A stretch of DNA of 39,675 bases, taken from positions 1 through 39,675 of the forward strand of contig NZ_JADNJQ010000021.1 of assembly GCF_015555045.1 (NCBI RefSeq), read 5' to 3'. Position numbers and translations under genes: made by a program. Position 1 is the first letter of the stretch, and each line of letters begins with the position of its first letter. The notes under the pieces are model-generated. The model was not told the DNA's origin and made no database searches. It saw nothing but the letters and a program-made list of their open reading frames with translations. Shown in pieces: positions 16,636-23,306 of this stretch. This DNA is from Collinsella aerofaciens. GTDB taxonomy: Bacteria > Actinomycetota > Coriobacteriia > Coriobacteriales > Coriobacteriaceae.

Positions 16636-17817
16636 TTACCCGCGCGGCTTGATTTTATCACGTAGCGACTTGAGGTTCTCCAGCGCCGCGTTAAGCGTCT
16701 CGTCTCGCTTGGCAAAGTGGAAACGAATCAGATGGTTGACGGGCTCGCGGAAGAAGCTCGAGCCGGGCACGGCGCCCACGCCCACCTTTGAGGCCAGGTC
16801 CTTGCAGAACTCGAGGTCGCTGTCGTAGCCAAACTCAGAGATATCCATCATCACGTAGTAGGCGCCCTGCGGTACGTTGTGCTTAAGTCCGATACTATCG
16901 AGCCCTTGGCAGAACAGGTCGCGTTTGGCGGTATAGAGGTCAAGGACCTCATCGTAATAGCTGCCGTCGAAATTGAGGGCGGTGACGACGGCTTCCTGCA
17001 GGGGAGCGGCGGCACCCACGGTGAGGAAGTCGTGGACCTTCTTGATGCGCTCGGTGATCTTGGCCGGGGCAATGGTGTAGCCAAGACGCCAGCCGGTGAT
17101 GGAGTACGTCTTAGACAGCGAACTGCAGCTGATGGTGCGCTCGAACATGCCGGGCAGCGTGGCCATATAGACGTGCTCGTGGGGCGCGTAGACGATGTGC
17201 TCGTATACCTCGTCGGTAATGCAGTAGGCGTCGTACTTTTTGCAGAGGTCGGCGATAAAGGTGAGCTCCTCGCGCGTAAAGACCTTGCCGCAGGGGTTGG
17301 AAGGGTTGCACAGGACGATGGCCTTGGGGTCGTTGTCGCGGAAGGCCGCCTCGAGTGTCTCGCGGTCAAAGTCGAATGTGGGCGGGTTGAGCGGCACGTA
17401 GATGGGCTCGGCACCCGAAAGGATCGTGTCGGCGCCGTAGTTCTCGTAGAACGGCGAGAAGATGACGACCTTATCGCCGGGGTTCGTGACCGTCATCATG
17501 GCGGCCATCATGGCCTCGGTGGAGCCGCAGGTGACTACGATATTCTCGTTGGGGTTCACCGGCATGCCCATAAAGTGCTCCTGTTTGGCGGCAAGCGCCT
17601 CGCGCATGGCCTGGGAGCCCCAGGTGATGGAGTACTGGTGATAGAGCGGCTTGGGATCGGCGGCGATGGTGCTGAGGCTATCGAGCAGCTGCGCCGGGGG
17701 ATCGAAGTCAGGGAAGCCCTGCGAGAGATTGACAGCGCCGTACTTATTGGAGATGCGTGTCATGCGGCGGATGACCGAATCGGTAAATCTTGCCGTGCGG
17801 TTGGAGAGTTCTTTCAT
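16636..17817 (-). CDS. PLP-dependent class I/II aminotransferase
   Basis: A 393-residue fold-type I aminotransferase. Motifs are NLSQGFPDFDPP near residue 30, TCGSTEAMMAAM, LCNPSNPCGKVF, ITDEVYEHIVY and the PLP-lysine segment SLSKTYSITGWRLGY; the carboxylate-binding arginine is in HLIRFHFAK near the end. The subgroup includes kynurenine, glutamine and methionine aminotransferases, so the substrate is open; aspartate or aromatic transamination is also possible. An AAAGGA site precedes the ATG. It is a single-gene unit transcribed away from the tRNA cluster. Confidence 0.88.
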   Translation of the reverse strand: MKELSNRTARFTDSVIRRMTRISNKYGAVNLSQGFPDFDPPAQLLDSLSTIAADPKPLYHQYSITWGSQAMREALAAKQEHFMGMPVNPNENIVVTCGSTEAMMAAMMTVTNPGDKVVIFSPFYENYGADTILSGAEPIYVPLNPPTFDFDRETLEAAFRDNDPKAIVLCNPSNPCGKVFTREELTFIADLCKKYDAYCITDEVYEHIVYAPHEHVYMATLPGMFERTISCSSLSKTYSITGWRLGYTIAPAKITERIKKVHDFLTVGAAAPLQEAVVTALNFDGSYYDEVLDLYTAKRDLFCQGLDSIGLKHNVPQGAYYVMMDISEFGYDSDLEFCKDLASKVGVGAVPGSSFFREPVNHLIRFHFAKRDETLNAALENLKSLRDKIKPRG

Positions 17818-17927
17818 GACGGTCCTTTCGAGGATTTGCAGTGGGGCAAGTTTACTCCTATGAAACCGGTGGGATTTGCTCGAAATGGTCTCGAAAAACT
17901 CTTTTCAAAATTCTTGAAAATTGGGGC

Positions 17928-17956
17928 TTGCATCGCGTGGCGTTCCTTGCAATAAT
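17928..17956 (+). promoter_or_regulatory. Promoter of the tRNA-His/Lys/Lys cluster
   Basis: TTGCAT (17928-17933) and AATAAT (17951-17956) with a 17-base spacer. The expected start would leave a leader of about 20 bases before tRNA-His. Confidence 0.6.
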
Positions 17957-17982
17957 AGTCGAGCGCGAAGCGCACAGGACAC

Positions 17983-18060
17983 GGTGGGTGTAGCTCAGTT
18001 GGCTAGAGCGACGGGTTGTGGTCCCGTAGGTCGAGGGTTCGAGTCCCTTTACCCACCCCA
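17983..18060 (+). tRNA. tRNA-His (anticodon GTG)
   Basis: The acceptor stem GTGGGTG pairs with TACCCAC, with the extra G at 17983 facing discriminator C, as required for tRNA-His. The anticodon stem ACGGG/CCCGT encloses TTGTGGT, giving GTG. The CCA end is encoded (18058-18060), unlike the tRNA-Ala at 354. Confidence 0.93.
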
Positions 18061-18082
18061 GTTCTTGCTTCGTGTTGATATC

Positions 18083-18158
18083 GGGTCGTTAGCTCAGTTG
18101 GTAGAGCAGGGGACTCTTAATCCCAAGGTCCAGGGTTCGACCCCCTGACGGCCCACCA
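18083..18158 (+). tRNA. tRNA-Lys (anticodon CTT), copy 1
   Basis: The acceptor stem GGGTCGT pairs with ACGGCCC, including a G-T pair. The anticodon loop CTCTTAA reads CTT for AAG lysine. CCA is encoded. The copy is identical over all 76 bases to the one at 18202. The outermost pair of its anticodon stem appears to be a G-A mismatch in both copies. Confidence 0.92.
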
Positions 18159-18171
18159 CACGATATCTCCT

Positions 18172-18197
18172 CTAAAGTCCGCCACAACGGACTTTAG
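18172..18197 (+). other. Inter-tRNA hairpin
   Basis: A perfect 10-bp stem CTAAAGTCCG/CGGACTTTAG with a 6-base loop lies between the two tRNA-Lys genes. No T-run follows, so RNA processing rather than termination seems likelier. Confidence 0.5.
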
Positions 18198-18201
18198 CTT
18201 T

Positions 18202-18277
18202 GGGTCGTTAGCTCAGTTGGTAGAGCAGGGGACTCTTAATCCCAAGGTCCAGGGTTCGACCCCCTGACGGCCCACCA
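18202..18277 (+). tRNA. tRNA-Lys (anticodon CTT), copy 2, probable prophage integration site
   Basis: The same 76-base sequence as the copy at 18083, with encoded CCA. A tyrosine integrase gene begins the next transcription unit and points at this tRNA, so the 3' half is the likely attB core. The matching right-end copy would be outside the window. Confidence 0.92.
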
Positions 18278-18287
18278 AGGAATGCAC

Positions 18288-18316
18288 AGGTCAGCGCTTC
18301 GGCGCTGACCTTTTTT
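18288..18316 (+). terminator. Terminator of the tRNA cluster
   Basis: A 10-bp stem AGGTCAGCGC/GCGCTGACCT closed by the stable TTCG tetraloop, then six T. Confidence 0.9.
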
Positions 18317-18363
18317 GTTTACCGAGAAGCCGAATCATAACCGTCCGTTACCGTTCGCGTTTT

Positions 18364-18400
18364 ACGCCCCCTGCCGTTTATGCGCGGCAGGGGGCGTTTT
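18364..18400 (+). terminator. Second hairpin terminator after the tRNAs
   Basis: A perfect 13-bp stem (18364-18376 with 18385-18397) and 8-base loop precede TTTT on the plus strand. No T-run exists on the minus side, so it would stop rightward readthrough from the tRNAs into the antisense strand of the integrase. Confidence 0.65.
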
Positions 18401-18437
18401 ATGCATTTTGCAGGTAGTGGACCTAGAGAACGCCGTT

Positions 18438-19676
18438 TTAGAGCGTCTCCGCGCTGCGACCGGTGCCATTAAAACCGCCGTCCGCGCCGCCGCCCTCGAC
18501 GATCTGCAGGGCGCGCCCGACCTGCCTGGCGGCCTTCTCGCGCTCCGCCAGACCCGGTTTGATGTAATGGCGGTAATCTGTCCCCAGGTCCGTATGTCCG
18601 TGCAGATCCATGATGCTCAGGGGGTCGACCTCGGTCGCCGCCATGATGGTCTCGGACGTGTGGCGCAGGGCCTTGGGAGGGATATACCGCAGGTCATGGC
18701 GTGCGCACATGCGACGCCAGGCGCGCACGAGGTTATCGCCGCGCATGTTTACGATGCGCTGTCCGCTCCATTCGCGCACCTGCTCCGTAACCGAAGTGCC
18801 GCCCTCGACGGTTATGGACGGGCGCAACTCGTCCATGATCTGGTGCAGGCGCTCGCGCCCGGCCAATAAAACCGGCACGGTGCGCACGGAATGGGCGTTC
18901 TTGGTCTCCTTCACGCCGTCCTCGTCCGTGTACGCGCGGCAGACCTCGATGTACTCCGAGACGGTCGGCTGGCCCGTTGCGAAGTCGTAGGTCGTGGTGA
19001 CCTTGAGGTCGCACGGGCGCACGGCAAGCGCCTCCTCCTTGCGCAGGCCGCTCAGGCCCAATATCAGGTAGGCGTTCATGACAAGGTCGGCGCGGTCGTC
19101 GCTGGCGGCGAGCCTGCGCAGCGCCTCGGCGGCCTCGGGGATGCTCCATGGCTCAACGGGCGCCTGCTTCGCCTTGGGTGCGATGACGCGCCTGCGGAAG
19201 GGCTCAACCGTCACCCAGCCGTCGTCGAAGGCTCGGCGCATGACGGCGCGCAGCGTCGTCTTGGTCTTGGCCGGCGCGCCCGAGCGCTCGATGCAGCTTC
19301 GCATCATGTCGTGGGTTATCTCGGAGATGTCGATGCTCCCCAGGACGGGGGAGATGTAGTTGCACATCTGCCCGTCGTACTCACGCAGGCTCGCGCGGGA
19401 ACGCGGCTTGCCGCGGTTGCTGGGGGAGTCGCGGAACACGCCCCAGTAGTACATGTCGAGCGTCACGCCCGCGTGCGCCGCCTGGGACACGCCCAGCTCC
19501 TGCGCAAGCTGCGCGATGGCGATATCGGCCTCGGTCTCGGTGCCGTATACGGTGCGCGACACGCGCCGCACGTGCCCGTCCGCGCGGAAGCCCGCCTGCA
19601 CGCGGATCACCCACTTGCCGGGCGCGACCTCGCGCTTGGAGCCGAGTTTTGACCTGGAATTATCGTCGCTTGCCAT
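18438..19676 (-). CDS. int: Prophage tyrosine integrase
   Basis: A 412-residue site-specific tyrosine recombinase. An Arm-type N-terminal DNA-binding segment (GKWVIRVQAGFRADGHVRR) is followed by a SAM-like core-binding domain (about 70-165) and the catalytic domain. Active-site residues are visible: R212 in GLSGLRKEE, the K/HxxR motif as K335-A-L-R338-H339, H361 in LHGHTDLG, and the nucleophile Y371. Lys in place of the first His is a recognised variant. The gene points toward tRNA-Lys, the usual arrangement for phages that integrate at a tRNA 3' end. It is the first gene of the leftward lysogeny cluster. Confidence 0.93.
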   Translation of the reverse strand: MASDDNSRSKLGSKREVAPGKWVIRVQAGFRADGHVRRVSRTVYGTETEADIAIAQLAQELGVSQAAHAGVTLDMYYWGVFRDSPSNRGKPRSRASLREYDGQMCNYISPVLGSIDISEITHDMMRSCIERSGAPAKTKTTLRAVMRRAFDDGWVTVEPFRRRVIAPKAKQAPVEPWSIPEAAEALRRLAASDDRADLVMNAYLILGLSGLRKEEALAVRPCDLKVTTTYDFATGQPTVSEYIEVCRAYTDEDGVKETKNAHSVRTVPVLLAGRERLHQIMDELRPSITVEGGTSVTEQVREWSGQRIVNMRGDNLVRAWRRMCARHDLRYIPPKALRHTSETIMAATEVDPLSIMDLHGHTDLGTDYRHYIKPGLAEREKAARQVGRALQIVEGGGADGGFNGTGRSAETL

Positions 19677-19715
19677 ATAATGGTCCTGCCTTTCCCTTTT
19701 TGCCGGAGGGCATAT

Positions 19716-19756
19716 GCCCCGTGCGGATCCGCCAAGATTGCCGCACGGGGCTTTTT
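19716..19756 (+). terminator. Hairpin with direct-repeat core, copy 1
   Basis: An 11-bp stem GCCCCGTGCGG/CCGCACGGGGC (19716-19726 with 19741-19751) is followed by five T on the plus strand. It contains the 22-base sequence 19723-19744 that recurs exactly at 20537-20558 on the far side of hicBA. As a terminator it acts rightward, against the direction of the surrounding genes, which is odd. Confidence 0.6.
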
Positions 19757-19773
19757 GTTTGCGTTGAGGCCGG

Positions 19774-20232
19774 CTACGCGACTGCGCGGCGCTTGGGCCT
19801 GCCCGAGCGGGGCGTGTCGGTCAGACGCGCCGCTATGCTCTCAACGGTCACGTAGGTACGGCGGCCCTTGCGGTAGCCCGTAAGGATCCCCGAGTCGAGC
19901 ATGTGGGTGATCCTGCCGGGGGAGACAGAGAGCCTGCGCGCGGCTTCGGCCGCCGAGACCGTCTCGCCCTCCACGATGTACCCCTCGTCCGTGGAGAAGG
20001 CGACCATCATGGAGAGCCCGCCGTCTGCGGGCTCGATGAACTCGGGCTCAGGCACGGCAAGACCGTCCTTCACGAGCGCGGCCACGTAGGTGCTCGCCGC
20101 GTCCACGGACTGCTCGGCGGCCTCGGCAATCGTGTCGCCGCAGGTGAAGCATCCCGGCAGTGAGGGAAACTCCACGTCGTAGCCGCCGTCCTCGTCGGGT
20201 GTGAGCACTGCTTGGTAAACGTATGTCTTCAT
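19774..20232 (-). CDS. hicB: HicB-family antitoxin
   Basis: A 152-residue antitoxin. Residues 1-70 form the partial RNase-H-like HicB fold (YDVEFPSLPGCFTCGDTIAEA), which neutralises HicA. Residues about 90-140 are a MerR/excisionase-like helix-turn-helix (VSAAEAARRLSVSPGRITHM) that should bind the operon promoter. The start at 20232 is chosen because the family N-terminus (MKTYVYQAV) begins there, though its ribosome site is weak. It follows hicA by 26 bases in one operon. In prophages such modules stabilise the element or block other phages. Confidence 0.88.
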   Translation of the reverse strand: MKTYVYQAVLTPDEDGGYDVEFPSLPGCFTCGDTIAEAAEQSVDAASTYVAALVKDGLAVPEPEFIEPADGGLSMMVAFSTDEGYIVEGETVSAAEAARRLSVSPGRITHMLDSGILTGYRKGRRTYVTVESIAARLTDTPRSGRPKRRAVA

Positions 20233-20258
20233 ATCTTTCGACCCCCAAGGGGGCGGGG

Positions 20259-20447
20259 CTAGAGCCACCCCGCCGTCTTAGCTATCTTCCGGTACGTCCC
20301 TATCGGTATCTCCTTCTTGGAGGTGGGCACGCTGATCTGGACCCCGTCCTTTCGCGCGACCACGTGGCTGCCCTTGCCGGTGTAGAGCGTCCAACCCTCC
20401 TTCTTGAACCGCTTGAGCACCTGCGCGGGCTCCTGCTCCTTGGGCAT
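20259..20447 (-). CDS. hicA: HicA-family mRNA interferase toxin
   Basis: A 62-residue toxin with the double-stranded-RNA-binding-like fold of HicA. The sequence GKGSHVVARKDG carries the catalytic histidine (H28), and ISVPTSKKEIPIGTYRKI matches the conserved C-terminal half. HicA enzymes cleave mRNA independently of ribosomes. A strong GAAAGGAGG site precedes the ATG at 20447. The toxin is first in the operon, followed by the antitoxin, as is usual for hicAB. A consensus promoter with an internal palindrome lies just upstream. Confidence 0.9.
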   Translation of the reverse strand: MPKEQEPAQVLKRFKKEGWTLYTGKGSHVVARKDGVQISVPTSKKEIPIGTYRKIAKTAGWL

Positions 20448-20469
20448 CTCTCCTCCTTTCGACAATTAA

Positions 20470-20498
20470 ATTATAAACAATTGATAGTTATCAATCAA
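20470..20498 (-). promoter_or_regulatory. hicAB promoter with operator in the spacer
   Basis: On the minus strand, -35 TTGATT (20493-20498) and -10 TATAAT (20470-20475) have the ideal 17-base spacing. The spacer contains a perfect inverted repeat ATTGATA-GT-TATCAAT (20480-20495), a natural site for HicB autorepression. Confidence 0.75.
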
Positions 20499-20536
20499 GT
20501 AAAATAGCAAGTATTTATAGTTTTAATGCTGCCCAA

Positions 20537-20558
20537 GCGGATCCGCCAAGATTGCCGC
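20537..20558 (+). repeat. Direct repeat copy 2 flanking hicBA
   Basis: Identical over 22 bases to 19723-19744, then CGGGG after one mismatch. The outer stem that makes copy 1 a perfect hairpin is degraded here. Confidence 0.7.
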
Positions 20559-20621
20559 GCGGGGTTTCTTTATTTCAGTAGCAGTCGTTGCGCTTTCTAC
20601 AACAACTTAATCAGCCACCTG

Positions 20622-20700
20622 CCCATTTTCGTGGGGTTACGAAAATGGGGGAGTAACTGGCGTTTCGGTGCGCCCGTTGGAGGTTTTTCCGGAAAAACCT
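20622..20700. promoter_or_regulatory. Hairpin plus 20-bp perfect palindrome
   Basis: An 11-bp hairpin CCCATTTTCGT/ACGAAAATGGG (20622-20649) is followed by a perfect 20-base palindrome at 20681-20700 (AGGTTTTTCC and its complement), with a further half-site GAAAAACCT directly after. They precede the gene at 20766 and look like an operator region. The rest of the 318-base gap between hicA and 20766 is AT-rich promoter DNA. Confidence 0.5.
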
Positions 20701-20765
20701 GAAAAACCTAGCCGCGCCGCGGGTCATAATCGTCATGAACACCATTCCCGCTCCTGGAGGTACCC

Positions 20766-21056
20766 ATGGCTCGCTATAGCGTCGGCGCGTACACGTACGA
20801 GGACGATTCCGTCATCCCGCAGATCTTCGACGAGGTCACGGGTACCCCGGTCGCCCTTGGCTCCAAGCTCATCTCCCGAGAGCGCGGGGACACCGTTACC
20901 GTCGAGGCAATGGGCGTCCGCCTGGTGAACGGGTCCTTGGTTCCGTTTGTCGATGCGAGCATGGATGCGGCCAATCTGTTCGAGTACAAGATCAATGCCG
21001 AAAAGTCCCCGGACACCGGCAAGTGGGTCCTTGCCGGGTACTGGGCGGTTTCCTAG
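20766..21056 (+). CDS. Hypothetical prophage protein
   Basis: A 96-residue protein of unknown family, soluble and mildly acidic, with no transmembrane segment. A GGAGG site precedes the ATG. It is a lone rightward gene inside the leftward lysogeny block, with its own palindrome-rich upstream region. Its stop codon shares the palindrome CCTAGG with the stop of the opposed gene at 21053-21592. This tail-to-tail packing and separate control suggest an accessory (moron) gene expressed from the lysogen. Confidence 0.6.
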   Translation: MARYSVGAYTYEDDSVIPQIFDEVTGTPVALGSKLISRERGDTVTVEAMGVRLVNGSLVPFVDASMDAANLFEYKINAEKSPDTGKWVLAGYWAVS

Positions 21057-21592
21057 GCGCCGAAGAGCTTCGCGAGCGCTCCGAGGGCCAGCAGGGCCTT
21101 GGGTACGAGGTCCGCGCTCTTCGTCGCAAGGTCGATAACTTTTGCGACGTGTTCGGCGAACCCCGCCTTGTTCTTCGCCTCGGCTGCCATGCGCGCCCGC
21201 GACAGCGCCAGCTCGAGTGCCTCTTTCGTCTCGTTGTCGAGGACGGGGTCGTTGCCGATTTCAGCCACCGCCTGGCTTACCTCTACCGAAACGTCCACCG
21301 TCGCCGAGGCCTGTGAGACGCTGCTGGAGCTAACCGTCGTGCCGTTTCCGCTGTTCGTGAGCGTGGCCATGTTTGCCACGAGCCACCCCTTTGCACGCTT
21401 CACGCCTTTCAGCGTCTTGTCCCTGGGGATTGCCGACGATCTGGTGCACATGAGCGGGAAGGAAAACCCTTCCATCTGCAGCATGAGGTCGTCGATGTGC
21501 TCCTGGGTGCTCTCACCGTATTCTCCCGCAGTGATGCAGTCGCACTCGTAGATGAGATTCTCCACGTGGGTCTCCGCTAATGATTGAGACAT
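21053..21592 (-). CDS. Hypothetical prophage protein next to the repressor
   Basis: A 179-residue protein of no recognised family. The N-terminal third is acidic with two cysteines (YECDCITAGEYGES). The middle is a Ser/Thr/Val-rich segment. The C-terminal 60 residues are helical and end in a hydrophobic stretch (VPKALLALGALAKLFGA) that may associate with membrane or drive oligomers. GGAG lies 8 bases before the ATG at 21592. It follows the repressor gene by 41 bases in the same direction, so it is probably expressed in the lysogen, the usual place for superinfection-exclusion or defence genes. That role is a guess from position. Confidence 0.6.
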   Translation of the reverse strand: MSQSLAETHVENLIYECDCITAGEYGESTQEHIDDLMLQMEGFSFPLMCTRSSAIPRDKTLKGVKRAKGWLVANMATLTNSGNGTTVSSSSVSQASATVDVSVEVSQAVAEIGNDPVLDNETKEALELALSRARMAAEAKNKAGFAEHVAKVIDLATKSADLVPKALLALGALAKLFGA

Positions 21593-21633
21593 GGTTATCA
21601 CTCCTTCCCATAAATGAATTGAATAACCTGTGT

Positions 21634-22017
21634 CTACGCGGACCTTACTTGATCCGTTTCCAGCCCTTCGATTTCAGGCGCTGCAGCCTGATTTTGGGAC
21701 AGCTCGGCCTGGTCACGTGCCGTCTCCAGGATCTTCGAGCGCCTCTTCTCGGTGCTCTGCCGGTAGCAGGTAATCAGCTCGCCCTCCGCGCCCGTCGGCG
21801 CCGTCGGCTTGTCCTCGGGATGCTCCTCGTACCATCCGAGCAGGTCGTTGGGGTCGGTGTTAAGAGCTTTGGCGCACTTCCAGAGCTGCTCGACGTTGGG
21901 GAGGCTCTCGCTTCTCTCCCAAGACCCGACCGTTCTCAGGCTTGTTCCTGTTGCGTCGGCAAGCTCCGTTTGGGACATGTGAAGGTTCTTTCTCACTTCC
22001 CTAATTCTTAGATTCAT
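21634..22017 (-). CDS. CI-like prophage repressor (XRE family)
   Basis: A 127-residue protein with an N-terminal XRE helix-turn-helix (about residues 5-60; MSQTELADATGTSLRTVGSWE) and a short charged C-terminal tail without a LexA-type peptidase domain. It should hold the early promoter off in the lysogen, and lacking a self-cleavage domain it would need another induction route. It diverges from a small cro-like gene, with operator-like half-sites between them. It starts with a strong GGAGG site. Confidence 0.85.
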   Translation of the reverse strand: MNLRIREVRKNLHMSQTELADATGTSLRTVGSWERSESLPNVEQLWKCAKALNTDPNDLLGWYEEHPEDKPTAPTGAEGELITCYRQSTEKRRSKILETARDQAELSQNQAAAPEIEGLETDQVRSA

Positions 22018-22030
22018 ATACGCCTCCTAA

Positions 22031-22128
22031 ATAGGACGGTTGTTGCCGAGAATCCTATAGCTTTTCTTCAGAATGAGCAAGATTCTGCAAAGTTTTCTCT
22101 TGCCAATAGGCAGACATCCGCCTATAGT
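22031..22128. promoter_or_regulatory. Lysogeny switch: two divergent promoters and operator half-sites
   Basis: The leftward promoter has -35 TTGCTC (22075-22080, minus strand) and -10 TAGGAT (22052-22057). The rightward one has -35 TTGCCA (22100-22105) and -10 TATAGT (22123-22128). Both have 17-base spacers. Four half-sites of the form ATAGG(A/C) occur, at 22031 and 22106 on the plus strand and at 22053-22058 and 22120-22125 on the minus strand. One overlaps each -10 box. Confidence 0.65.
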
Positions 22129-22172
22129 TTCAAGCAACAGGAAGAAACCCGCACATTTTGAAGGAGGACGAA

Positions 22173-22400
22173 ATGGAGTTTTCGAAGGACGAGTTTGGCG
22201 CGAACCTGCGCGCCGCCCGTGCTCGCGCCGATATGTCGCAGGAGCAGCTGGCCAACAAGGCGGGGCTCTCGGCATCTTCAATCATCGGATACGAGAACGG
22301 CTCGATGGTCCCGGGCGTCGACAAGGCGTACGCCATCGCCCAGGCGCTGGGCTGCACGCCCAACGACCTGATGGGCTGGAACACGGACGAGGCCGCGTAG
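22173..22400 (+). CDS. Cro-like XRE-family regulator
   Basis: A 75-residue protein that is almost entirely a helix-turn-helix (MSQEQLANKAGLSASSIIGYE). It opens the rightward early operon opposite the CI-like gene, so it probably represses lysogeny functions. The two proteins share the C-terminal motif PNDL(L/M)GW, which suggests a common origin. A good AAGGAGG site precedes the ATG at 22173; an in-frame TTG at 22158 overlaps that site and is rejected. Confidence 0.82.
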   Translation: MEFSKDEFGANLRAARARADMSQEQLANKAGLSASSIIGYENGSMVPGVDKAYAIAQALGCTPNDLMGWNTDEAA

Positions 22401-22414
22401 GGATGGGGGAAGAG

Positions 22415-22627
22415 ATGGAAGGCAAGAAGATGGACGAGTTCGTATTGGAGGGCAGGTGCCCCGAGGCCCTAGAGCTCGCAGAGAAGGCGAGGGAGGCTTC
22501 GGAGCACCTGCAGGCGGCCGCCGAGATCCTCAATGAGCTCGGTGAAGTCGAGCTCAACTACGAGGTCATCGCGTGCGGTAGCCCGTCCCGCAGTGGGGGC
22601 AGCGCATCGATTCCGGTCGGAGAGTGA
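22415..22627 (+). CDS. Small early hypothetical protein
   Basis: A 70-residue acidic protein, mostly predicted helix (EALELAEKAREASEHLQAAAEIL). A purine-rich GGGGGAAGAG precedes the ATG at 22415; an in-frame ATG at 22403 is an alternative. Its last 20 codons overlap, in antisense, the 3' end of the zinc-ribbon gene on the other strand and are Ser/Gly-rich, so that end may be fortuitous. Function is unknown. Confidence 0.5.
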   Translation: MEGKKMDEFVLEGRCPEALELAEKAREASEHLQAAAEILNELGEVELNYEVIACGSPSRSGGSASIPVGE

Positions 22628-22748
22628 AGCTCCGGCCGCAGACTTGGCAGCGGGCTTCGTAGCCCTCGGTTGCAATGACGCGCTCGATTCCGCTGGTGAA
22701 GATGCGGCCCAGGTTTCTCTCATTGAGTTCGACCTTCGGTTTTGACAT
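22566..22748 (-). CDS. Small zinc-ribbon protein
   Basis: A 60-residue protein with two CxxC knuckles (CQVCGRSF and CPHCGTGY) that should bind one zinc. A near-perfect AAAGGAGGTGATTAC ribosome site precedes the ATG at 22748, which makes translation very likely. It is the only leftward gene within the early rightward region and overlaps its neighbour by 62 bases. The role is unknown; small zinc ribbons often bind nucleic acid. Confidence 0.65.
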   Translation of the reverse strand: MSKPKVELNERNLGRIFTSGIERVIATEGYEARCQVCGRSFTLRPESMRCPHCGTGYRTR

Positions 22749-22814
22749 GTAATCACCTCCTTTCGCGTAAAGGGATGAACGCAAAGGAGTTTACGGGTTC
22801 GTGGGGACACGGAG

Positions 22815-23006
22815 ATGAATGAGATCAGACGGCTCCGCAAGAAGGCGGGACTCTCGCAGTTCAGGCTCGCGGTGAAGGCGGGCGTGACCGAGACGACGGT
22901 ACGGAACTGGGAGCGCCGGGGGATAGCCGACGCGAAGTACGGGGCGGCCAAGCGGCTCGCGAGGGCGCTGGGCGTGCCCATGGAGGATCTGGAGGAAGAG
23001 GAATGA
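22815..23006 (+). CDS. XRE-family helix-turn-helix protein
   Basis: A 63-residue protein consisting of one helix-turn-helix domain (LSQFRLAVKAGVTETTVRNWE) with an acidic tail. It is the third XRE protein in 1.4 kb. It may act as an additional early regulator. Its stop overlaps the start of the next gene by ATGA, so the two are translationally coupled. Confidence 0.75.
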   Translation: MNEIRRLRKKAGLSQFRLAVKAGVTETTVRNWERRGIADAKYGAAKRLARALGVPMEDLEEEE

Positions 23007-23152
23007 CCCGGGCGCTGCTGGCCTCGGCCGTCGTGATGAATGTCGCGGGGTGGCTCTGCATCGCGCAGGGCGCCTACGGCCTGGCACGTGGCTGCTTCGC
23101 CGCGGCGCTGCCGTTCATCGCGGCGTGGGTGGTCGGGTCGCTCCGCGACTGA
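23003..23152 (+). CDS. 49-residue membrane protein
   Basis: A very small protein with two hydrophobic segments (LLASAVVMNVAGWLCIA and FAAALPFIAAWVVG) that predict a helical hairpin in the membrane. It begins in an ATGA overlap with the upstream XRE gene and has a GGAGG site inside that gene, so it is well placed to be translated. Function is unknown; phages often encode such proteins to alter the host envelope. Confidence 0.6.
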   Translation: MTRALLASAVVMNVAGWLCIAQGAYGLARGCFAAALPFIAAWVVGSLRD

Positions 23153-23164
23153 CGGCGGGCCTGC

Positions 23165-23306
23165 CCCCGTCGCGCCACGGGTTCCGTACCGCCCCCATTC
23201 CGCGGGGCCCGTGGCGCGACGGGGCCGGACCCCCTACTTCCGGCCCATAAGGTGTCCGCCGCCGACTTGGCGGGGCGGCGGCACCGCTCCCTTTGGCGGG
23301 GGAGCG
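23165..23306 (+). ncRNA. Candidate structured RNA or DNA site, three hairpins in series
   Basis: A perfect 17-bp inverted repeat (23165-23181 with 23208-23224), a 12-bp bulged hairpin (23251-23285) and a 7-bp hairpin CGCTCCC/GGGAGCG (23285-23306) follow one another in a 224-base non-coding gap of the early operon. Nothing coding is seen on the plus strand. It could be a regulatory RNA, an antiterminator or put-like site, or a centromere-like or origin site for the downstream ParB-like protein. Confidence 0.4.
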
